The notes under the pieces: generated by a model
What the model saw: only the letters and a program-made list of their open reading frames with translations
What the model was told of the DNA's origin: nothing
Database searches by the model: none
In this document: positions 28,285-38,152 of the stretch, piece after piece
Position numbering within the stretch: position 1 is the stretch's first letter
How the letters are laid out: each line of letters opens with the position of its first letter
Position numbers and translations under genes: made by a program
Assembly: GCF_019966545.1 (NCBI RefSeq)
Contig: NZ_JAIMIC010000014.1
Coordinates: 1-64,000 of the forward strand
Origin: Heliomarina baculiformis
Lineage (GTDB): Bacteria; Pseudomonadota; Alphaproteobacteria; Rhodobacterales; Rhodobacteraceae
Length of the DNA: 64,000 nucleotides
Direction: 5' to 3'

Positions 28285-28313
28285 TCGATATGGGGTTTTC
28301 GCCGAAGCGTCAA
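28285..28313 (-). promoter_or_regulatory. Putative promoter for rpsM-rpsK-rpoA-rplQ
   Basis: On the minus strand TTGACG (28313-28308) and TATCGA (28290-28285) are separated by exactly 17 bases, about 157 bases before the rpsM start. It lies in the 301-base adk-rpsM gap (28129-28429), which otherwise shows only a 12-base palindrome GTTTGCGCAAAC near 28358 and a weak hairpin after adk. Confidence 0.55.
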
Positions 28314-28395
28314 GAGCCAGTTGACACAGGATGCGTTTTGAGCATCTCCGGAACTGTTTGCGCAAACGAAATCGGAAACATCGTCTCGCGGGCAA

Positions 28396-28418
28396 AGGGC
28401 CGCACGGGCCCCTTGCAG
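28396..28418 (-). terminator. Weak hairpin after adk
   Basis: AAGGGCC and GGGCCCCTT-type arms face each other just downstream of the adk stop, with a short T run on the minus strand. Possibly a partial terminator before the rpsM promoter. Confidence 0.4.
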
Positions 28419-28429
28419 AAAGATTGACC

Positions 28430-29092
28430 TCAGGCGTCGACCTTGGCGACGCGGTCCAGAACTTCGGCGATTTCGGCTTCGACCGTCTTGATATCGGCAA
28501 GCCCGTCGACGCGGCAGATGATCTTCTTGACGTAGTAGTAACCGATCAGCGGCGAGGTCTGCTTGTAATACTCCATCAGACGGGTCTTGAGACTTTCCTC
28601 GTTATCGTCTGCGCGGCGCTTGAATTCTGTGCCACCGCAATTGGCGCATTTGCCATCTGCCGGGATCGGCTTGGTGTTGTCATTATAGACCTCACCGCAA
28701 TTGGCACAGGTCGACCTGGCCGTGATCCGGGCAACAAGCGCGGCGTCATCGACGCGCATCTCTATCACCTGATCCAGCTTCTGGCCTTCGTCGGCCAGCA
28801 ACTTGTCCAGCGCATCGGCCTGCCCCAACGTGCGGGGGAAGCCGTCAAAGATGAACCCGTTCGCCTTCACTGTCGCAAGCTTTTCACGGATCAGGCCGAT
28901 CACGATCTCATCGGTGACCAGACCGCCGCGGGCCATTACGTCGGCGACGATATTGCCCATCTCGGTGCCCGAGTCCTTGGCTTCGCGGAGCATGTCGCCG
29001 GTGCTGAGCTGCACCATCCCGCGCTTTTCCACCAATGTACGCGCCTGCGTACCCTTACCTGCGCCCGGAGGCCCCAAAAGAATGATATTCAT
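28430..29092 (-). CDS. adk: Adenylate kinase (zinc-type LID)
   Basis: 220 residues. The P-loop [18 protein letters not shown] and MRVDD blocks define adenylate kinase (ATP + AMP to 2 ADP). The LID carries four Cys ([10 protein letters not shown] and GKCANCGG), so it should bind a structural zinc. The start overlaps the secY stop (ATGA), the usual secY-adk coupling. Confidence 0.98.
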   Translation of the reverse strand: MNIILLGPPGAGKGTQARTLVEKRGMVQLSTGDMLREAKDSGTEMGNIVADVMARGGLVTDEIVIGLIREKLATVKANGFIFDGFPRTLGQADALDKLLADEGQKLDQVIEMRVDDAALVARITARSTCANCGEVYNDNTKPIPADGKCANCGGTEFKRRADDNEESLKTRLMEYYKQTSPLIGYYYVKKIICRVDGLADIKTVEAEIAEVLDRVAKVDA

Positions 29093-30453
29093 CGACGCGT
29101 CGGACTCCGCTTGCCTTTTTTCTTGGACCGGCCGCGCAGTTGCGACTTTTCGATCAGCCCTTCGTATTGATGTGCCAGAAGATGGCTCTGAACCTGCTGG
29201 ATCGTATCCATCGTCACCGACACGACGATCAGCACCGAGGTGCCGCCAAAGTAGAACGGGATCGAGAACTGGCCGCGCAGGATTTCCGGCAGCAGGCAGA
29301 CCAGCGCCAGATAGGCCGAGCCGAGCACGAGGATACGGTTGACCACGTATTCAAGGTAATCGGCGGTGCGCTTGCCCGGACGGATCCCCGGCACAAAACC
29401 GTTCTGGTTCTTGAGATTGTCGGCCACGTCATCGGGTTTGAACGAGACGTTGAACGTGTAGAAATACGCAAAAAACACGATCATCGACACGAAGAACAGC
29501 AGATAAAGCGGCTGTCCGGGACCGAAGTTCGCAAGCAGCCAGCTCATCACCGACCCCTGCGCCGCACCTTGGCTAAAGGTGGCGATGGTCGTCGGCAAAA
29601 GCAGCAGCGAGGAAGCAAAGATCGCGGGGATCACGCCGGCGGGGTTGACCTTGACCGGCAGGTGCGAGGAACCGCCGTCATAGACCTTCATCCCGACCTG
29701 ACGGCGCGGATACTGGATGTGGATCTTGCGCAGGGCGCGTTCCATGAAGACCACGAAGGTGATGGTGACGATGATCATCAATATGACACCGACGATCACA
29801 CCCGGGCTTACCGCCCCCGACCGGCCAGAGGCAAAGAACTGCGCCAGCGCGGCGGGAACCTCGGCGATGATTCCGACAAAGATGATGAGAGAGATACCGT
29901 TGCCGATGCCGCGCGCGGTGATCTGCTCACCCAGCCACATCAGGAACATGGTACCGCCGACAAGGGTGATCATGCAGGCGATGCGGAAGTACATGCCCGG
30001 ATCGGTCGCAAGGTCACCGGATTCCAGCGAAACCGCCAGACCATAGGCCTGCGCCGTCGCCAGCACCACCGTGCCATAGCGGGTGTACTGGTTGATCTTC
30101 TTGCGCCCCTGCTCGCCCTCTTTCTTGAGCTGCTCGAGCTGGGGAACCATCGCGGTCAACAGCTGAACGATGATCGAGGCCGAGATATAGGGCATGATAC
30201 CAAGGGCAAAAATGCCCATCCGCCCCAGCGCACCGCCGGTGAACATGGAAACCATGCCGCCAATGCCCTGCCCCGCCGATTCCATGAACTCGCGCAGGGC
30301 GGCGCCGTCGATACCGGGAACGGGCAGGAAGGTGCCCAGCCGGTAGACGACCAATAGCCCAAGCGTAAACAGGATGCGGTTGCGCAGATCGGTGGCCTTG
30401 CCGAGCGCTGCCCAGCTTGTATTGGCCGCCATCTGTTCTGCTGCTGATACCAT
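29089..30453 (-). CDS. secY: Protein translocase subunit SecY
   Basis: 454 residues with about ten membrane segments. Seen: [27 protein letters not shown], the plug region, [25 protein letters not shown], and the cytosolic loops used by SecA and ribosomes. It forms the inner-membrane protein-conducting channel. It lies 110 bases downstream of rplO. Confidence 0.98.
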   Translation of the reverse strand: MVSAAEQMAANTSWAALGKATDLRNRILFTLGLLVVYRLGTFLPVPGIDGAALREFMESAGQGIGGMVSMFTGGALGRMGIFALGIMPYISASIIVQLLTAMVPQLEQLKKEGEQGRKKINQYTRYGTVVLATAQAYGLAVSLESGDLATDPGMYFRIACMITLVGGTMFLMWLGEQITARGIGNGISLIIFVGIIAEVPAALAQFFASGRSGAVSPGVIVGVILMIIVTITFVVFMERALRKIHIQYPRRQVGMKVYDGGSSHLPVKVNPAGVIPAIFASSLLLLPTTIATFSQGAAQGSVMSWLLANFGPGQPLYLLFFVSMIVFFAYFYTFNVSFKPDDVADNLKNQNGFVPGIRPGKRTADYLEYVVNRILVLGSAYLALVCLLPEILRGQFSIPFYFGGTSVLIVVSVTMDTIQQVQSHLLAHQYEGLIEKSQLRGRSKKKGKRSPTRR

Positions 30454-30562
30454 GAAACAGGTCTCTTTTGCTAGAACGCCGCCCTAAACCGTTTTCCGGT
30501 CCGGGCGGCGTCAAGGGAAAACATGGGTCTATGTAAGCGGCGCGGGCGCCGCTCACAACCCA

Positions 30563-31036
30563 TTACTCTGCCGCAGCTGCGGATGTGACGGTGAGCGAGC
30601 CACCGGCTTTTTCGACGAGCTCGACAGCGGATTTGGAAGCACCGGTCACTTCGATCGTGGCCTTGGAGGTAAAGTCACCCTTGGCCAGAACGCGGATACC
30701 GTCACGCTTGCGGCGCACCAGACCGGAGGCAATAAGCGCATCCTCGGTGATCGCGGATTTCGCGTCCAGCTTGCCGGCTTCGATAAATTTCTGGATCAGG
30801 CCCAGGTTCACAACCGCATATTCCTTGCGGTTCGGCTTGTTAAAGCCTCGCTTGGGCAGACGCTGGTAAAGCGGCATCTGGCCACCTTCGTAGCCGTTGA
30901 TCGCCACACCCGAACGGGATTTCTGACCCTTGATACCACGGCCACCCATCTTGCCCTTGCCAGAGCCGGGACCACGGGCAACGCGCTGACGACGCTTGGT
31001 TGCGCCCGGATTGTCGTGAAGTTCGTGCAGTTTCAT
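30563..31036 (-). CDS. rplO: 50S ribosomal protein L15
   Basis: 157 residues from the ATG at 31036 ([18 protein letters not shown]) after GGAGAAG. Gly/Lys-rich N-terminal region [22 protein letters not shown] and [15 protein letters not shown] follow. The usual upstream partner rpmD is 20 kb away at 51.6 kb, so L15 must have its own promoter or be read from the accessory region. Confidence 0.97.
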   Translation of the reverse strand: MKLHELHDNPGATKRRQRVARGPGSGKGKMGGRGIKGQKSRSGVAINGYEGGQMPLYQRLPKRGFNKPNRKEYAVVNLGLIQKFIEAGKLDAKSAITEDALIASGLVRRKRDGIRVLAKGDFTSKATIEVTGASKSAVELVEKAGGSLTVTSAAAAE

Positions 31037-31723
31037 TGTCGCTTCTCCTTTGCCGGATGCGGCCCCCAGCGACGGGAGCGGCCGACCTCGGCGTTTCTTG
31101 ATAAAAGGCGCCCGGTGCGCCGGATCGCCATAGACGAGTCGCCCCGATCGAGGCCACCACGGGCGTATACGCCCAGCCCGCCCTCGTTTCAAGGCCCGAA
31201 AACCCGCGCGCGGCATCCTGTCCTGACGTCGGATTACGCGCGAAATCGCCGCCCCGCTCCAGTCTTTTCCTCTTGCCGAAAATACTCTGGGGGAATCGGC
31301 CCATGGCCGATGGGGGCAACGCCCCCTTCATGGCATCGAAAAACAAGTCGGTGTCCGCAAGTCATCTTGGGCCTCGATCATCGAAAGACGGCTTCGAGCC
31401 CGTCCACGACATTGATGTGCCGAGCAGCATTTGACCCGAAGGGCGGGAAGCGGTCATGCTCTGCAGGTGCGCAGTCCTTGGTAGGAATTGTGAAAAGCCG
31501 CCACTCACAGCCCGTGTGACCTGAATATCAATGCCGCCCCGATCATTAAAGGCCGCAATGCGCAGAAAGTGACCTTTGCAACGTCGTAGTCTAACCGGCA
31601 GACCAAGGGCGCGAACGGTGCAAACTGCCCTTTAGTTCAAGGGCCCGGAATGACCGGTCTAGCCCAAAGTCACTGGTCCGACCACTCGCCGAGCTTGCCA
31701 TAGTCGCAGCCCTTGTCGTAGGC
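31037..31723. other. Junction between rplO and the accessory segment
   Basis: 687 bases without a believable gene. They hold the rplO upstream region, the second copy of the palindromic repeat (31264-31327), a partial match to the dispersed GGTCGGCTTCGAGCC motif at 31386-31400, and then the IS5 remnant. No strong promoter for rplO could be picked out by eye. Confidence 0.6.
31264..31327 (-). repeat. GC-rich palindromic repeat unit, copy 2 (inverted)
   Basis: On the minus strand it reads GGGGGCGTTGCCCCC, ATCGGCCATGGGCCGAT, CCCCCAGAGTATTTT and a CAAGAGGAAAAG tail, matching the unit at 13864-13927 in layout and most bases. Confidence 0.7.
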
Positions 31724-32039
31724 ATGTTGACAAATGGCGCACCCAAAGATGTATCGACGTGATGTCGATGAAGTCCAAGAAGCTCTCCACAGTCTTGTCG
31801 TAACGGGTGGCGACGCGGCGGGCGTTCTTTAACTCGTTGAAGCGCCGTTCGACCAAGTTGCGCACCCGGTAGAGTGATCGGTCCACGCCAACGCACTTTT
31901 TGCGGGACTTGCGCATCGGAATGACCGGCGGGACATCTCGTTTGTTTATGGTCTCCCGAATTCTGTCAGCGTCATAGCCTCGTTCGACATCAGGTCTCGT
32001 GCCAAGCAGGTCTCCATCGCAGATATCAGCTTGAATCAC
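31724..32039 (-). pseudogene. IS5-family transposase C-terminal remnant
   Basis: The reading frame gives VERGYDADRIRETI (with the DDE-type GYDAD element), PMRKSRKK, VRNLVERRFNELKNARRVATRYDK and SFLDFIDITSIHLWVRH, the end of an IS5-group transposase including the region around the catalytic Glu. The N-terminal half is missing. It differs from the IS at the left window edge in subgroup. It marks the left end of the accessory segment inserted in the ribosomal locus. Confidence 0.8.
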
Positions 32040-32215
32040 GCTTACCGCGCAGGGTGAATCCCTTTTGTCAACACGCCCTAGCAGTTGGGGCCTGGCCAGC
32101 GGTTCTCTGCTTCACCAATGGTTTAAATCTGAACGTGCAAAAGCAGCCGAGCTGAGGGTCTAGATTATGTGTGAAGGCGGCCGGTATTCAGTGCGTACGG
32201 ATCATAGACTTTTTA

Positions 32216-33367
32216 TCAGGAGATTGCGTCATTCTTGAGGAATGTGAGGTAGAGATCGGAAATTTGGGCTTGATCGGCTTGGCGGAGATTGTTGTCTGGT
32301 GTCCCAGAAGCGATTGCCTGACGCGCCATTTCGGGGATGGCGGCTCTGAAGGTTTCCTGTGAAATCCCCAGTGACGCTAGGCTTGGTACTTCCAGGCGAG
32401 CGTTTAGGACTTTCAACGCGTCAATCAGCGCAGCCGGGTCCTCGGCCAGACCCATCGCCTTGGCAGCGCGGCCGTAGGCTTGGGGACCGGACACGGCGGA
32501 CCACTCGGTCACCAGTGGCATGAGCATCGCATTGGACATGCCGTGGGGCACGTGGAAAGCAGCCCCGATGGGACGGCTCATGCCGTGGATCAGTGCCGTA
32601 GAGGTGTGCGAAACGGCCATGCCGGCAAGGCAGGCACCCAGTAGCATGTCGGAGCGCGCCGCATGATCGCCGGGGACGCGGGCGGCAGTTTCCAGGCTCT
32701 TGCCGATCAGCTTCATGGCCTGCGTTGCCAGCCCGTCGGAGTAGGGTGTGGCATTGCGATTGACCAGCGCTTCCAGCGCATGTGAGAGCGCATCGAGACC
32801 GCTGTCTACCGTGACCCGGTAGGGGCAGCTCAGCGTCAGCTCGACATCGAGAAGGGCCACTTTCGGTTGCAGCGACGAACCAAGCAGCAACAGCTTTTCA
32901 TGGGTCGTGGCGTCGGTGATCACCGCCGCCCGTGTCACCTCGGATCCTGTGCCGGCAGTGGTCGGCACGCAGAGGATAGGCAGCGCGGGCAGGTCAACGA
33001 TGCGGGGCACCGAGAGCGCGCGGAGGCTGTCCGTCTGAACGCTGAGCAGTGCCACGGCCTTGGCGACATCCATGGCGCTGCCGCCACCGATGCCCACGAC
33101 GCAATCCGCGTCGACCGAGCGGGCGATCTGGACCGCGTCCATGGCTTCGGCATCGGTCGGATCGGTTGAGAAGGCCGAGAATATCTGCGGCGTCATGCCC
33201 GAGTCGCCGAGCGCGGACAGCATCTTGTCCGCAAGACCCAATTGGTGAACGACGGGGTCGACTACCACCAGCGGGCGCTTGGTGCCGAGGTCGGCGAGGA
33301 TGGGGCCGGCCTCGGCGCTGATGCCGGGAGCCATTCGGATATCGCCGGTTGTCAGGATACGCATCAT
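32216..33367 (-). CDS. Iron-containing (group III) alcohol dehydrogenase
   Basis: 383 residues. Nucleotide-binding GIGGGSAMDVAKAVA and PTTAGTGSEVTRAAVI lead to the metal-binding region with DSGLDALSHALEAL and HGMSRPIGAAFHVPHG, whose Asp and His residues bind Fe/Zn. It oxidises an alcohol or reduces an aldehyde with NAD(P). The start is ATGATG at 33364-33367, right after the ATPase stop. It is the last gene of a seven-gene cluster that also has an aldehyde dehydrogenase, suggesting consecutive alcohol/aldehyde steps on the imported compound. Substrate unknown. Confidence 0.88.
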   Translation of the reverse strand: MMRILTTGDIRMAPGISAEAGPILADLGTKRPLVVVDPVVHQLGLADKMLSALGDSGMTPQIFSAFSTDPTDAEAMDAVQIARSVDADCVVGIGGGSAMDVAKAVALLSVQTDSLRALSVPRIVDLPALPILCVPTTAGTGSEVTRAAVITDATTHEKLLLLGSSLQPKVALLDVELTLSCPYRVTVDSGLDALSHALEALVNRNATPYSDGLATQAMKLIGKSLETAARVPGDHAARSDMLLGACLAGMAVSHTSTALIHGMSRPIGAAFHVPHGMSNAMLMPLVTEWSAVSGPQAYGRAAKAMGLAEDPAALIDALKVLNARLEVPSLASLGISQETFRAAIPEMARQAIASGTPDNNLRQADQAQISDLYLTFLKNDAIS

Positions 33368-33368
33368 G

Positions 33369-34109
33369 TCAGTGGTCCAGGATCTTAGAGAGGAATTCGA
33401 CGGCGCGCTGGCTCTTGGGGGAGGCAAAAAACTCGTCCTTGGGGGTGTCCTCGACCACCTCGCCGCCGTCCATGAAGACAACGCGGTCGGCGACCTTACG
33501 GGCAAAGCCCATCTCGTGGGTCACGACCATCATGGTCATGCCTTCATTGGCCAGCTCGACCATAACGTCCAGAACCTCGGTGATCATCTCGGGATCAAGG
33601 GCCGAAGTGGGCTCGTCGAAGAGCATGGCGATCGGATCCATGGCAAGGGCGCGGGCGATGGCGATACGCTGCTGCTGGCCGCCTGACAGCTGGATCGGGT
33701 ACTTGCGGGCATGGTCGGACATGCCGACGCGCTCCAGCAGGGCTGCGGTCTTGGCTTCGGCCTCGGTCTGGGTGCGGCCCAGAACACGGGTCTGGCCGAT
33801 GCAGATGTTCTCCGTCACCGTCATGTGCGGGAACAGGTCAAAGTGCTGGAAAACCATCCCCACATGAGAGCGCAGCTTGGGCAGCTTGGTCCTTGGTCCG
33901 GTCACCTCCATGTCCTTGACGGAGATGCGACCGCCCTGGACCGGCTCTAGCCCGTTGACGCATTTGATCAGTGTCGACTTGCCCGAGCCCGAGGGGCCGC
34001 AGATCACCACCACCTCACCGGGCGAGACGATCAGCGAGCAGGACTTGAGGACCTGGAAGTTCTTGCCGTACCATTTGTCGACATCTTCGAGAATGATCAT
34101 CGGTTTCAT
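33369..34109 (-). CDS. Polar amino-acid ABC transporter ATPase
   Basis: 246 residues, GlnQ-type. Walker [43 protein letters not shown] and [11 protein letters not shown] are intact. It powers the permease and binding protein encoded immediately upstream. A 9-base gap separates it from the permease gene. Confidence 0.94.
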   Translation of the reverse strand: MKPMIILEDVDKWYGKNFQVLKSCSLIVSPGEVVVICGPSGSGKSTLIKCVNGLEPVQGGRISVKDMEVTGPRTKLPKLRSHVGMVFQHFDLFPHMTVTENICIGQTRVLGRTQTEAEAKTAALLERVGMSDHARKYPIQLSGGQQQRIAIARALAMDPIAMLFDEPTSALDPEMITEVLDVMVELANEGMTMMVVTHEMGFARKVADRVVFMDGGEVVEDTPKDEFFASPKSQRAVEFLSKILDH

Positions 34110-34118
34110 GGTCTCTCC

Positions 34119-34814
34119 TCAGCGTTGTTCGGCCGCATCGGCCTTGATGTCGTAACCACGACCGAAGTGCCGTTCGATCCGGCGCTGGATCAGGTCCCAG
34201 GCGGTGGTCATCAGCAAGTAGTAGAGGGCGGCGACAACGAAGAGTTCCAGAACCATGAATTTCTCCTGGATCAGGACCTGGGTGCGGCGCAGCAGCTCTT
34301 CCATTGAGATGATGGAGGCGATGGAGGTGGTCTTAAGGCAGCCGTTCACCGAGTTGCCGAGTGGCGGGATGATGATCCGGGCGGCCTGCGGGGCTATGAT
34401 GTAGCGCATCATCTGCACATCGGTCATGCCGACGGCGCGGGCGGCGTTGCTCTGGCCCTTGGGAACCGAGCTGATGCCTGAACGGATGATTTCGGAGAGG
34501 TAAGCGGCCTCGTTCATCACCAGGCCGATCAAGGTGGCTTCGAGCACGCTGAACTTGATGCCTATCTGGGGCAGGCCAGTATATATGATGATCAGCTGCA
34601 CCAGCAGAGGCGTGCCGCGGATCAGCCATGTGTAGAAGTAGGCGATGTTGCTGAGAATCCGGAACGGGCTCATCCGCATCAGCGCCACGACACAGCCGGC
34701 GACGACGCCAAGCGTCATTGCTGCAATGGTCAGACCCAGCGTCACGGCTGCGCCTTCAAGAATGTATGTGTTGGTCAGGTACTCGAAGAACCCGTCCCAA
34801 TTCCAACCTTTCAC
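34119..34814 (-). CDS. Polar amino-acid ABC transporter permease
   Basis: 231 residues from a GTG start with GGAG upstream. HisM/GlnP-type membrane protein with segments such as AAVTLGLTIAAMTLGVVAGCVVALM and the EAA loop EIIRSGISSVPKGQSNAARAVGM. Only one permease gene is present, so it probably works as a homodimer. Confidence 0.93.
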   Translation of the reverse strand: MKGWNWDGFFEYLTNTYILEGAAVTLGLTIAAMTLGVVAGCVVALMRMSPFRILSNIAYFYTWLIRGTPLLVQLIIIYTGLPQIGIKFSVLEATLIGLVMNEAAYLSEIIRSGISSVPKGQSNAARAVGMTDVQMMRYIIAPQAARIIIPPLGNSVNGCLKTTSIASIISMEELLRRTQVLIQEKFMVLELFVVAALYYLLMTTAWDLIQRRIERHFGRGYDIKADAAEQR

Positions 34815-34860
34815 GATCGTCTCCTCGTGAGCTGATGCGCTTGCTGCGCCGGAGAGGGCA

Positions 34861-34886
34861 GGCGCCGCCGCAGAGGTAGCGGCGCC
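34861..34886 (-). terminator. Hairpin between binding-protein and permease genes
   Basis: GGCGCCGC (34861-34868) pairs with GCGGCGCC (34879-34886). There is no T run, so it acts more likely as an RNA stabiliser or partial attenuator that favours binding-protein expression. Confidence 0.55.
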
Positions 34887-34912
34887 GATTCACATGTGTC
34901 AGACGCGGCCGA

Positions 34913-35752
34913 TCAGAGGCCTGGGCCCTTCAGCTCAATGCTGCCGTCACCGGCCTGGCCGACGCCGTAGCGGGCCATCAGCTCGGGCAGCCAGCCGTCG
35001 GCGTTCATCTCCTGCATGACCTTGGTCACGGGAGCGGCGATGTCGGTGCTGCCGAAGGCCAGCGAACCGGGCGTGGCGTAGAGGCCTGCCAGCGCATGGG
35101 CGAATTCGCCGCTTTCGCTGTAGAGCTTGGCAACCGGGTCGATCGAGACAGCCGCTTCGACCTGACCGGCGCGTAGTGCCTGGTAGACCGTCGCGTAATT
35201 GTCGAAGAGTGCGATGTCGATCTGCTCTAGGCCCTTCTCGGCGAAGTCCTTGTTCAGTTCACGCATCTTGGCTTCCGCGTAGCCGCCGATGTCGGTGCTG
35301 ACGCGCTTGCCGGCCAGGTCCTCGACGGTCTTGATCGAGTTGTCGCCCGTTGCGGTCGAGATCGAGATGGCGAGATTCTCGTAGGGGATCATGTACATGA
35401 TCTCAAGGCGGGCCGGGGTGACGAAGAGGCCGGCATCGATCACGTCCCAGCGGCCGCCCTGGAGGCCGGGCACCATGGTCGCGTATTCAGTCGAGATGAA
35501 GTCGGGCTCAAGGCAGAGACGCTTGGCGACTTCGACGCCCAGTTCGACGCGCAACCCTTTCAGCGTGCCGTCGGATTCAGCGTAGGCCATCGGCGGGAGG
35601 GTCGGGCTGACCGCCATTGTCAGCTTGCCTTCCTCGGTCAGCAGGGAGGCGTCGATGGTTGATTCGCATTCCTGTGCGCCAGCGGCGGCGGCAAGGCCCA
35701 TCGTGGTCAGCACGGCGAGGGCAAGGGTACGGGGAGTTCGGGTCATTGTCAT
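34913..35752 (-). CDS. Periplasmic solute-binding protein, amino-acid type (class 3)
   Basis: 279 residues with a signal peptide (MTMTRTPRTLALAVLTTMG, cleavage near AGA-QE). The mature domain shows LTMAVSPTLPPMAYAESDGTLKG, GLRVELGVEVAKRL and MVPGLQGGRWDVIDAG, typical of polar amino-acid binding proteins. The Cys at ECEST near the mature N-terminus and a second Cys could form a disulfide. The ligand is unknown; context suggests an amino-acid-like carbon or nitrogen source. Confidence 0.9.
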   Translation of the reverse strand: MTMTRTPRTLALAVLTTMGLAAAAGAQECESTIDASLLTEEGKLTMAVSPTLPPMAYAESDGTLKGLRVELGVEVAKRLCLEPDFISTEYATMVPGLQGGRWDVIDAGLFVTPARLEIMYMIPYENLAISISTATGDNSIKTVEDLAGKRVSTDIGGYAEAKMRELNKDFAEKGLEQIDIALFDNYATVYQALRAGQVEAAVSIDPVAKLYSESGEFAHALAGLYATPGSLAFGSTDIAAPVTKVMQEMNADGWLPELMARYGVGQAGDGSIELKGPGL

Positions 35753-35867
35753 ATTCCTGTTGGTTTGAAGCTGGTTCTTATTCTTCTGGTGAACTCTGTT
35801 CGTTTCGGAAGGAGGTGTTTCCGGTTAGTAATCTCCTTTTCTAGGCGGTCAGACTTCTTCGGTAAGC

Positions 35868-37343
35868 TCAACGCATCACGAAGGGGTCGGGGATGGGGTC
35901 GTCGCTGGTGCGCAGCCAGACGGCCTTGATCTTGGTGTAGTCGAGCGCGGCAGCCAGCCCGCCCTCGCGGCCGTGTCCCGACAGGCCGTGCCCGCCAAAG
36001 GGGACCATGGGGCTGACAGCGCGGTAGGTGTTCACCCAGACCACGCCGGCGCGGATGCCGCGGATCATACGGTGCGCCCGCGTCAGGTCCCGCGTGAAGA
36101 CGCCCGAAGCCAAGCCGTAGTCCGTGTCATTGGCCAGGTGAAGCGCGTCGGGCTCGGTGTCGAAACCCTGTGCGGACAGGACAGGAGCGAAGAATTCCTC
36201 GGTCAGGCAGGGGGCTTCGGGGGCCTCGGTGCAATCCAGGACGGTGGGCGGGAAGTAGTAGCCGGTGCCGTCGATCGGCTTGCCGCCCGTGACCAGTGTC
36301 GCCCCGGCCGCGACCGAGCGGTCGCAGAGCGCGGCGGCGTTGTCGCGCTGGCGTGCGGTGCAGAGCGGTCCGACCTCGGTCGCCATGTCCTGCGGGCCGC
36401 CGATGACAATCTTCTCCGCCTTCTGGCGCAGCCGGTCCAGGAACTCGGCAAGGATCGAGTTCTGCACCAGCAGCCGGGAGCCCGCGACGCAACTTTGACC
36501 GCTGGCGGCGAAGATGCCTGAGATTTGAGCGTTCACGGCGCTGTCCAGATCGGCATCGTCGAAGACGATGAAGGGCGATTTGCCCCCCAGCTCAAGCGAA
36601 GTCGAGGCCAGGTTCTGGGCCGAGTTGCGCAAGATTTGGCGCCCCGCCTCGGGTCCGCCGGTGAAGGCGACGTGGTCAATGTCGGGGTGACTGGTAAGAA
36701 TGGCGCCGCAATCGGGGCCGAAGCCGGTGATCACGTTCAGCACGCCCGCCGGGAAGCCTGCCTGATCGAAGATCCGGGCGAATTCCAGCATCGGTGCTGG
36801 GCCATCTTCCGAGGCCTTCAACACCATGGTGCATCCTGCAGCTAGGGCGGGCCCGATCTTCACTGCCGACAGGAACAGCTGAGAGTTCCACGGCACAACA
36901 GCAGCCACGACGCCAAGCGGCTCGCGGCGCAGCCAGACCTCCATGTCAGGCTTGTCGATGGGAAGATGCGCACCCTCGATCTTGTCGGCAAGGCCAGCGT
37001 AGTAGCGGTAATACTCGGCGACATAGGCGATCTGGGCGCGAGTCTCGCGGATGATCTTGCCGGTGTCACGGGTTTCTAACTCGGCCAAGCGGGCGGCGTT
37101 CTGTTCGATCAGATCTGCGAGGCGCAGCAGCAGCGTGCCGCGCTGGCCGGCAGTCAGTTTGGCCCATTCGGCACCATGAAAGGCGCGGCGGGCGGCTGCG
37201 ACGGCCTCGTTGACCTCGGCGGCGCGGGCCTCGGGCATCCGCGCCCAGGGCTGTCCGGTCGCAGGGTCGAGGCTGTCGAAATTGGCGGCGGCATCGCGGA
37301 AGCTGCCGTCGATATAGAGCTGGAAGGCAGGCAGTGTGCTCAT
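35868..37343 (-). CDS. NAD(P)-dependent aldehyde dehydrogenase
   Basis: 491 residues. PWNSQLFLSA and KASEDGPAP are the cofactor sites, FTGGPEAGRQI follows, catalytic Glu is E251 in SLELGGKSP, and nucleophilic Cys is C285 in SGQSCVAGSR. It resembles betaine-aldehyde/gamma-aminobutyraldehyde-type enzymes, but the substrate is not determined by these motifs. It overlaps the hydrolase gene by 4 bases. Confidence 0.92.
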   Translation of the reverse strand: MSTLPAFQLYIDGSFRDAAANFDSLDPATGQPWARMPEARAAEVNEAVAAARRAFHGAEWAKLTAGQRGTLLLRLADLIEQNAARLAELETRDTGKIIRETRAQIAYVAEYYRYYAGLADKIEGAHLPIDKPDMEVWLRREPLGVVAAVVPWNSQLFLSAVKIGPALAAGCTMVLKASEDGPAPMLEFARIFDQAGFPAGVLNVITGFGPDCGAILTSHPDIDHVAFTGGPEAGRQILRNSAQNLASTSLELGGKSPFIVFDDADLDSAVNAQISGIFAASGQSCVAGSRLLVQNSILAEFLDRLRQKAEKIVIGGPQDMATEVGPLCTARQRDNAAALCDRSVAAGATLVTGGKPIDGTGYYFPPTVLDCTEAPEAPCLTEEFFAPVLSAQGFDTEPDALHLANDTDYGLASGVFTRDLTRAHRMIRGIRAGVVWVNTYRAVSPMVPFGGHGLSGHGREGGLAAALDYTKIKAVWLRTSDDPIPDPFVMR

Positions 37344-38152
37344 GAGATGACCTCGACGGAGCTGGGGGTTTCCATCCAGTCGATCAGTGCTTGGCTGACG
37401 CGATCCGGGGCGGTCAGATTCACCATGTGGCGGTGCCCCTCGATGACCAGCGCGCGTCCCTCTGGGGCGGCATCGGCCATGGCGCGCGCCATGGCGGGGG
37501 TTGAGTTCGGGTCTTGGTCACCGGTCAGGGCCAGCAGCGGGCAGCGGATCGCGGCGAAGCGGTCGGCATAGATGTCGTCGCCGCGCGAGAAGGCACCATA
37601 GGCGGTGGCATAACCCCGGGGCGAGACCTCGGCCAGCCAGCCCGCGACGCTTTCGCGGGCGGTAAGGTGGCCGCGGTCCTCACCGAACCAGCGCAGCAGT
37701 GGTGCTGCGATGTCGACATCACCTGAATGCAGTTCGGCGGCACGGGCCTCGACGGCGGCACGGGCCTCCGGGCTGCGCCGGAAGACGCCGTTCAGCAAGG
37801 CCACGCGGGCGATCTTTTTGGAGTGGGTGACGGCATAGCCGCCGGCGATCAGAGCACCCATCGAATGGCCGGCCAGGCTGACCAGGCCGAGATCCAGCGC
37901 GCCGAGCGCGCGGTCCAGCCAGGCCACGAAGTCGGGCAGTTCGGCATCGACGGGCAGCGGGCTGCTGCCGCCATGGCCGGGCATGTCAAGCGCCAGTACT
38001 CGGCAGCGCCGCGACAGGGCGGGAAGCTGCGGTGCCCAGGCTGCGGACTGCATGCCGACGCCATGTATCAGGACCAGCGGCGCGCCCTCTCCCGCCTCGC
38101 GGTAGGACAGCCGGGTGCCGTCCTCAGACAGAGGCAGGGTTTTCAAGGTCAT
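37340..38152 (-). CDS. Alpha/beta-hydrolase
   Basis: 270 residues with oxyanion region LVLIHGVGMQ, nucleophile elbow AGHSMGA (S97), acid in TGDQDPNS and catalytic His in EGHRHMVN. It could be an esterase, lactonase or amidase acting on the cluster's substrate (RutD-like or 3-oxoadipate-enol-lactonase-like fold). It overlaps both neighbours, indicating tight coupling. Confidence 0.88.
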   Translation of the reverse strand: MTLKTLPLSEDGTRLSYREAGEGAPLVLIHGVGMQSAAWAPQLPALSRRCRVLALDMPGHGGSSPLPVDAELPDFVAWLDRALGALDLGLVSLAGHSMGALIAGGYAVTHSKKIARVALLNGVFRRSPEARAAVEARAAELHSGDVDIAAPLLRWFGEDRGHLTARESVAGWLAEVSPRGYATAYGAFSRGDDIYADRFAAIRCPLLALTGDQDPNSTPAMARAMADAAPEGRALVIEGHRHMVNLTAPDRVSQALIDWMETPSSVEVIS

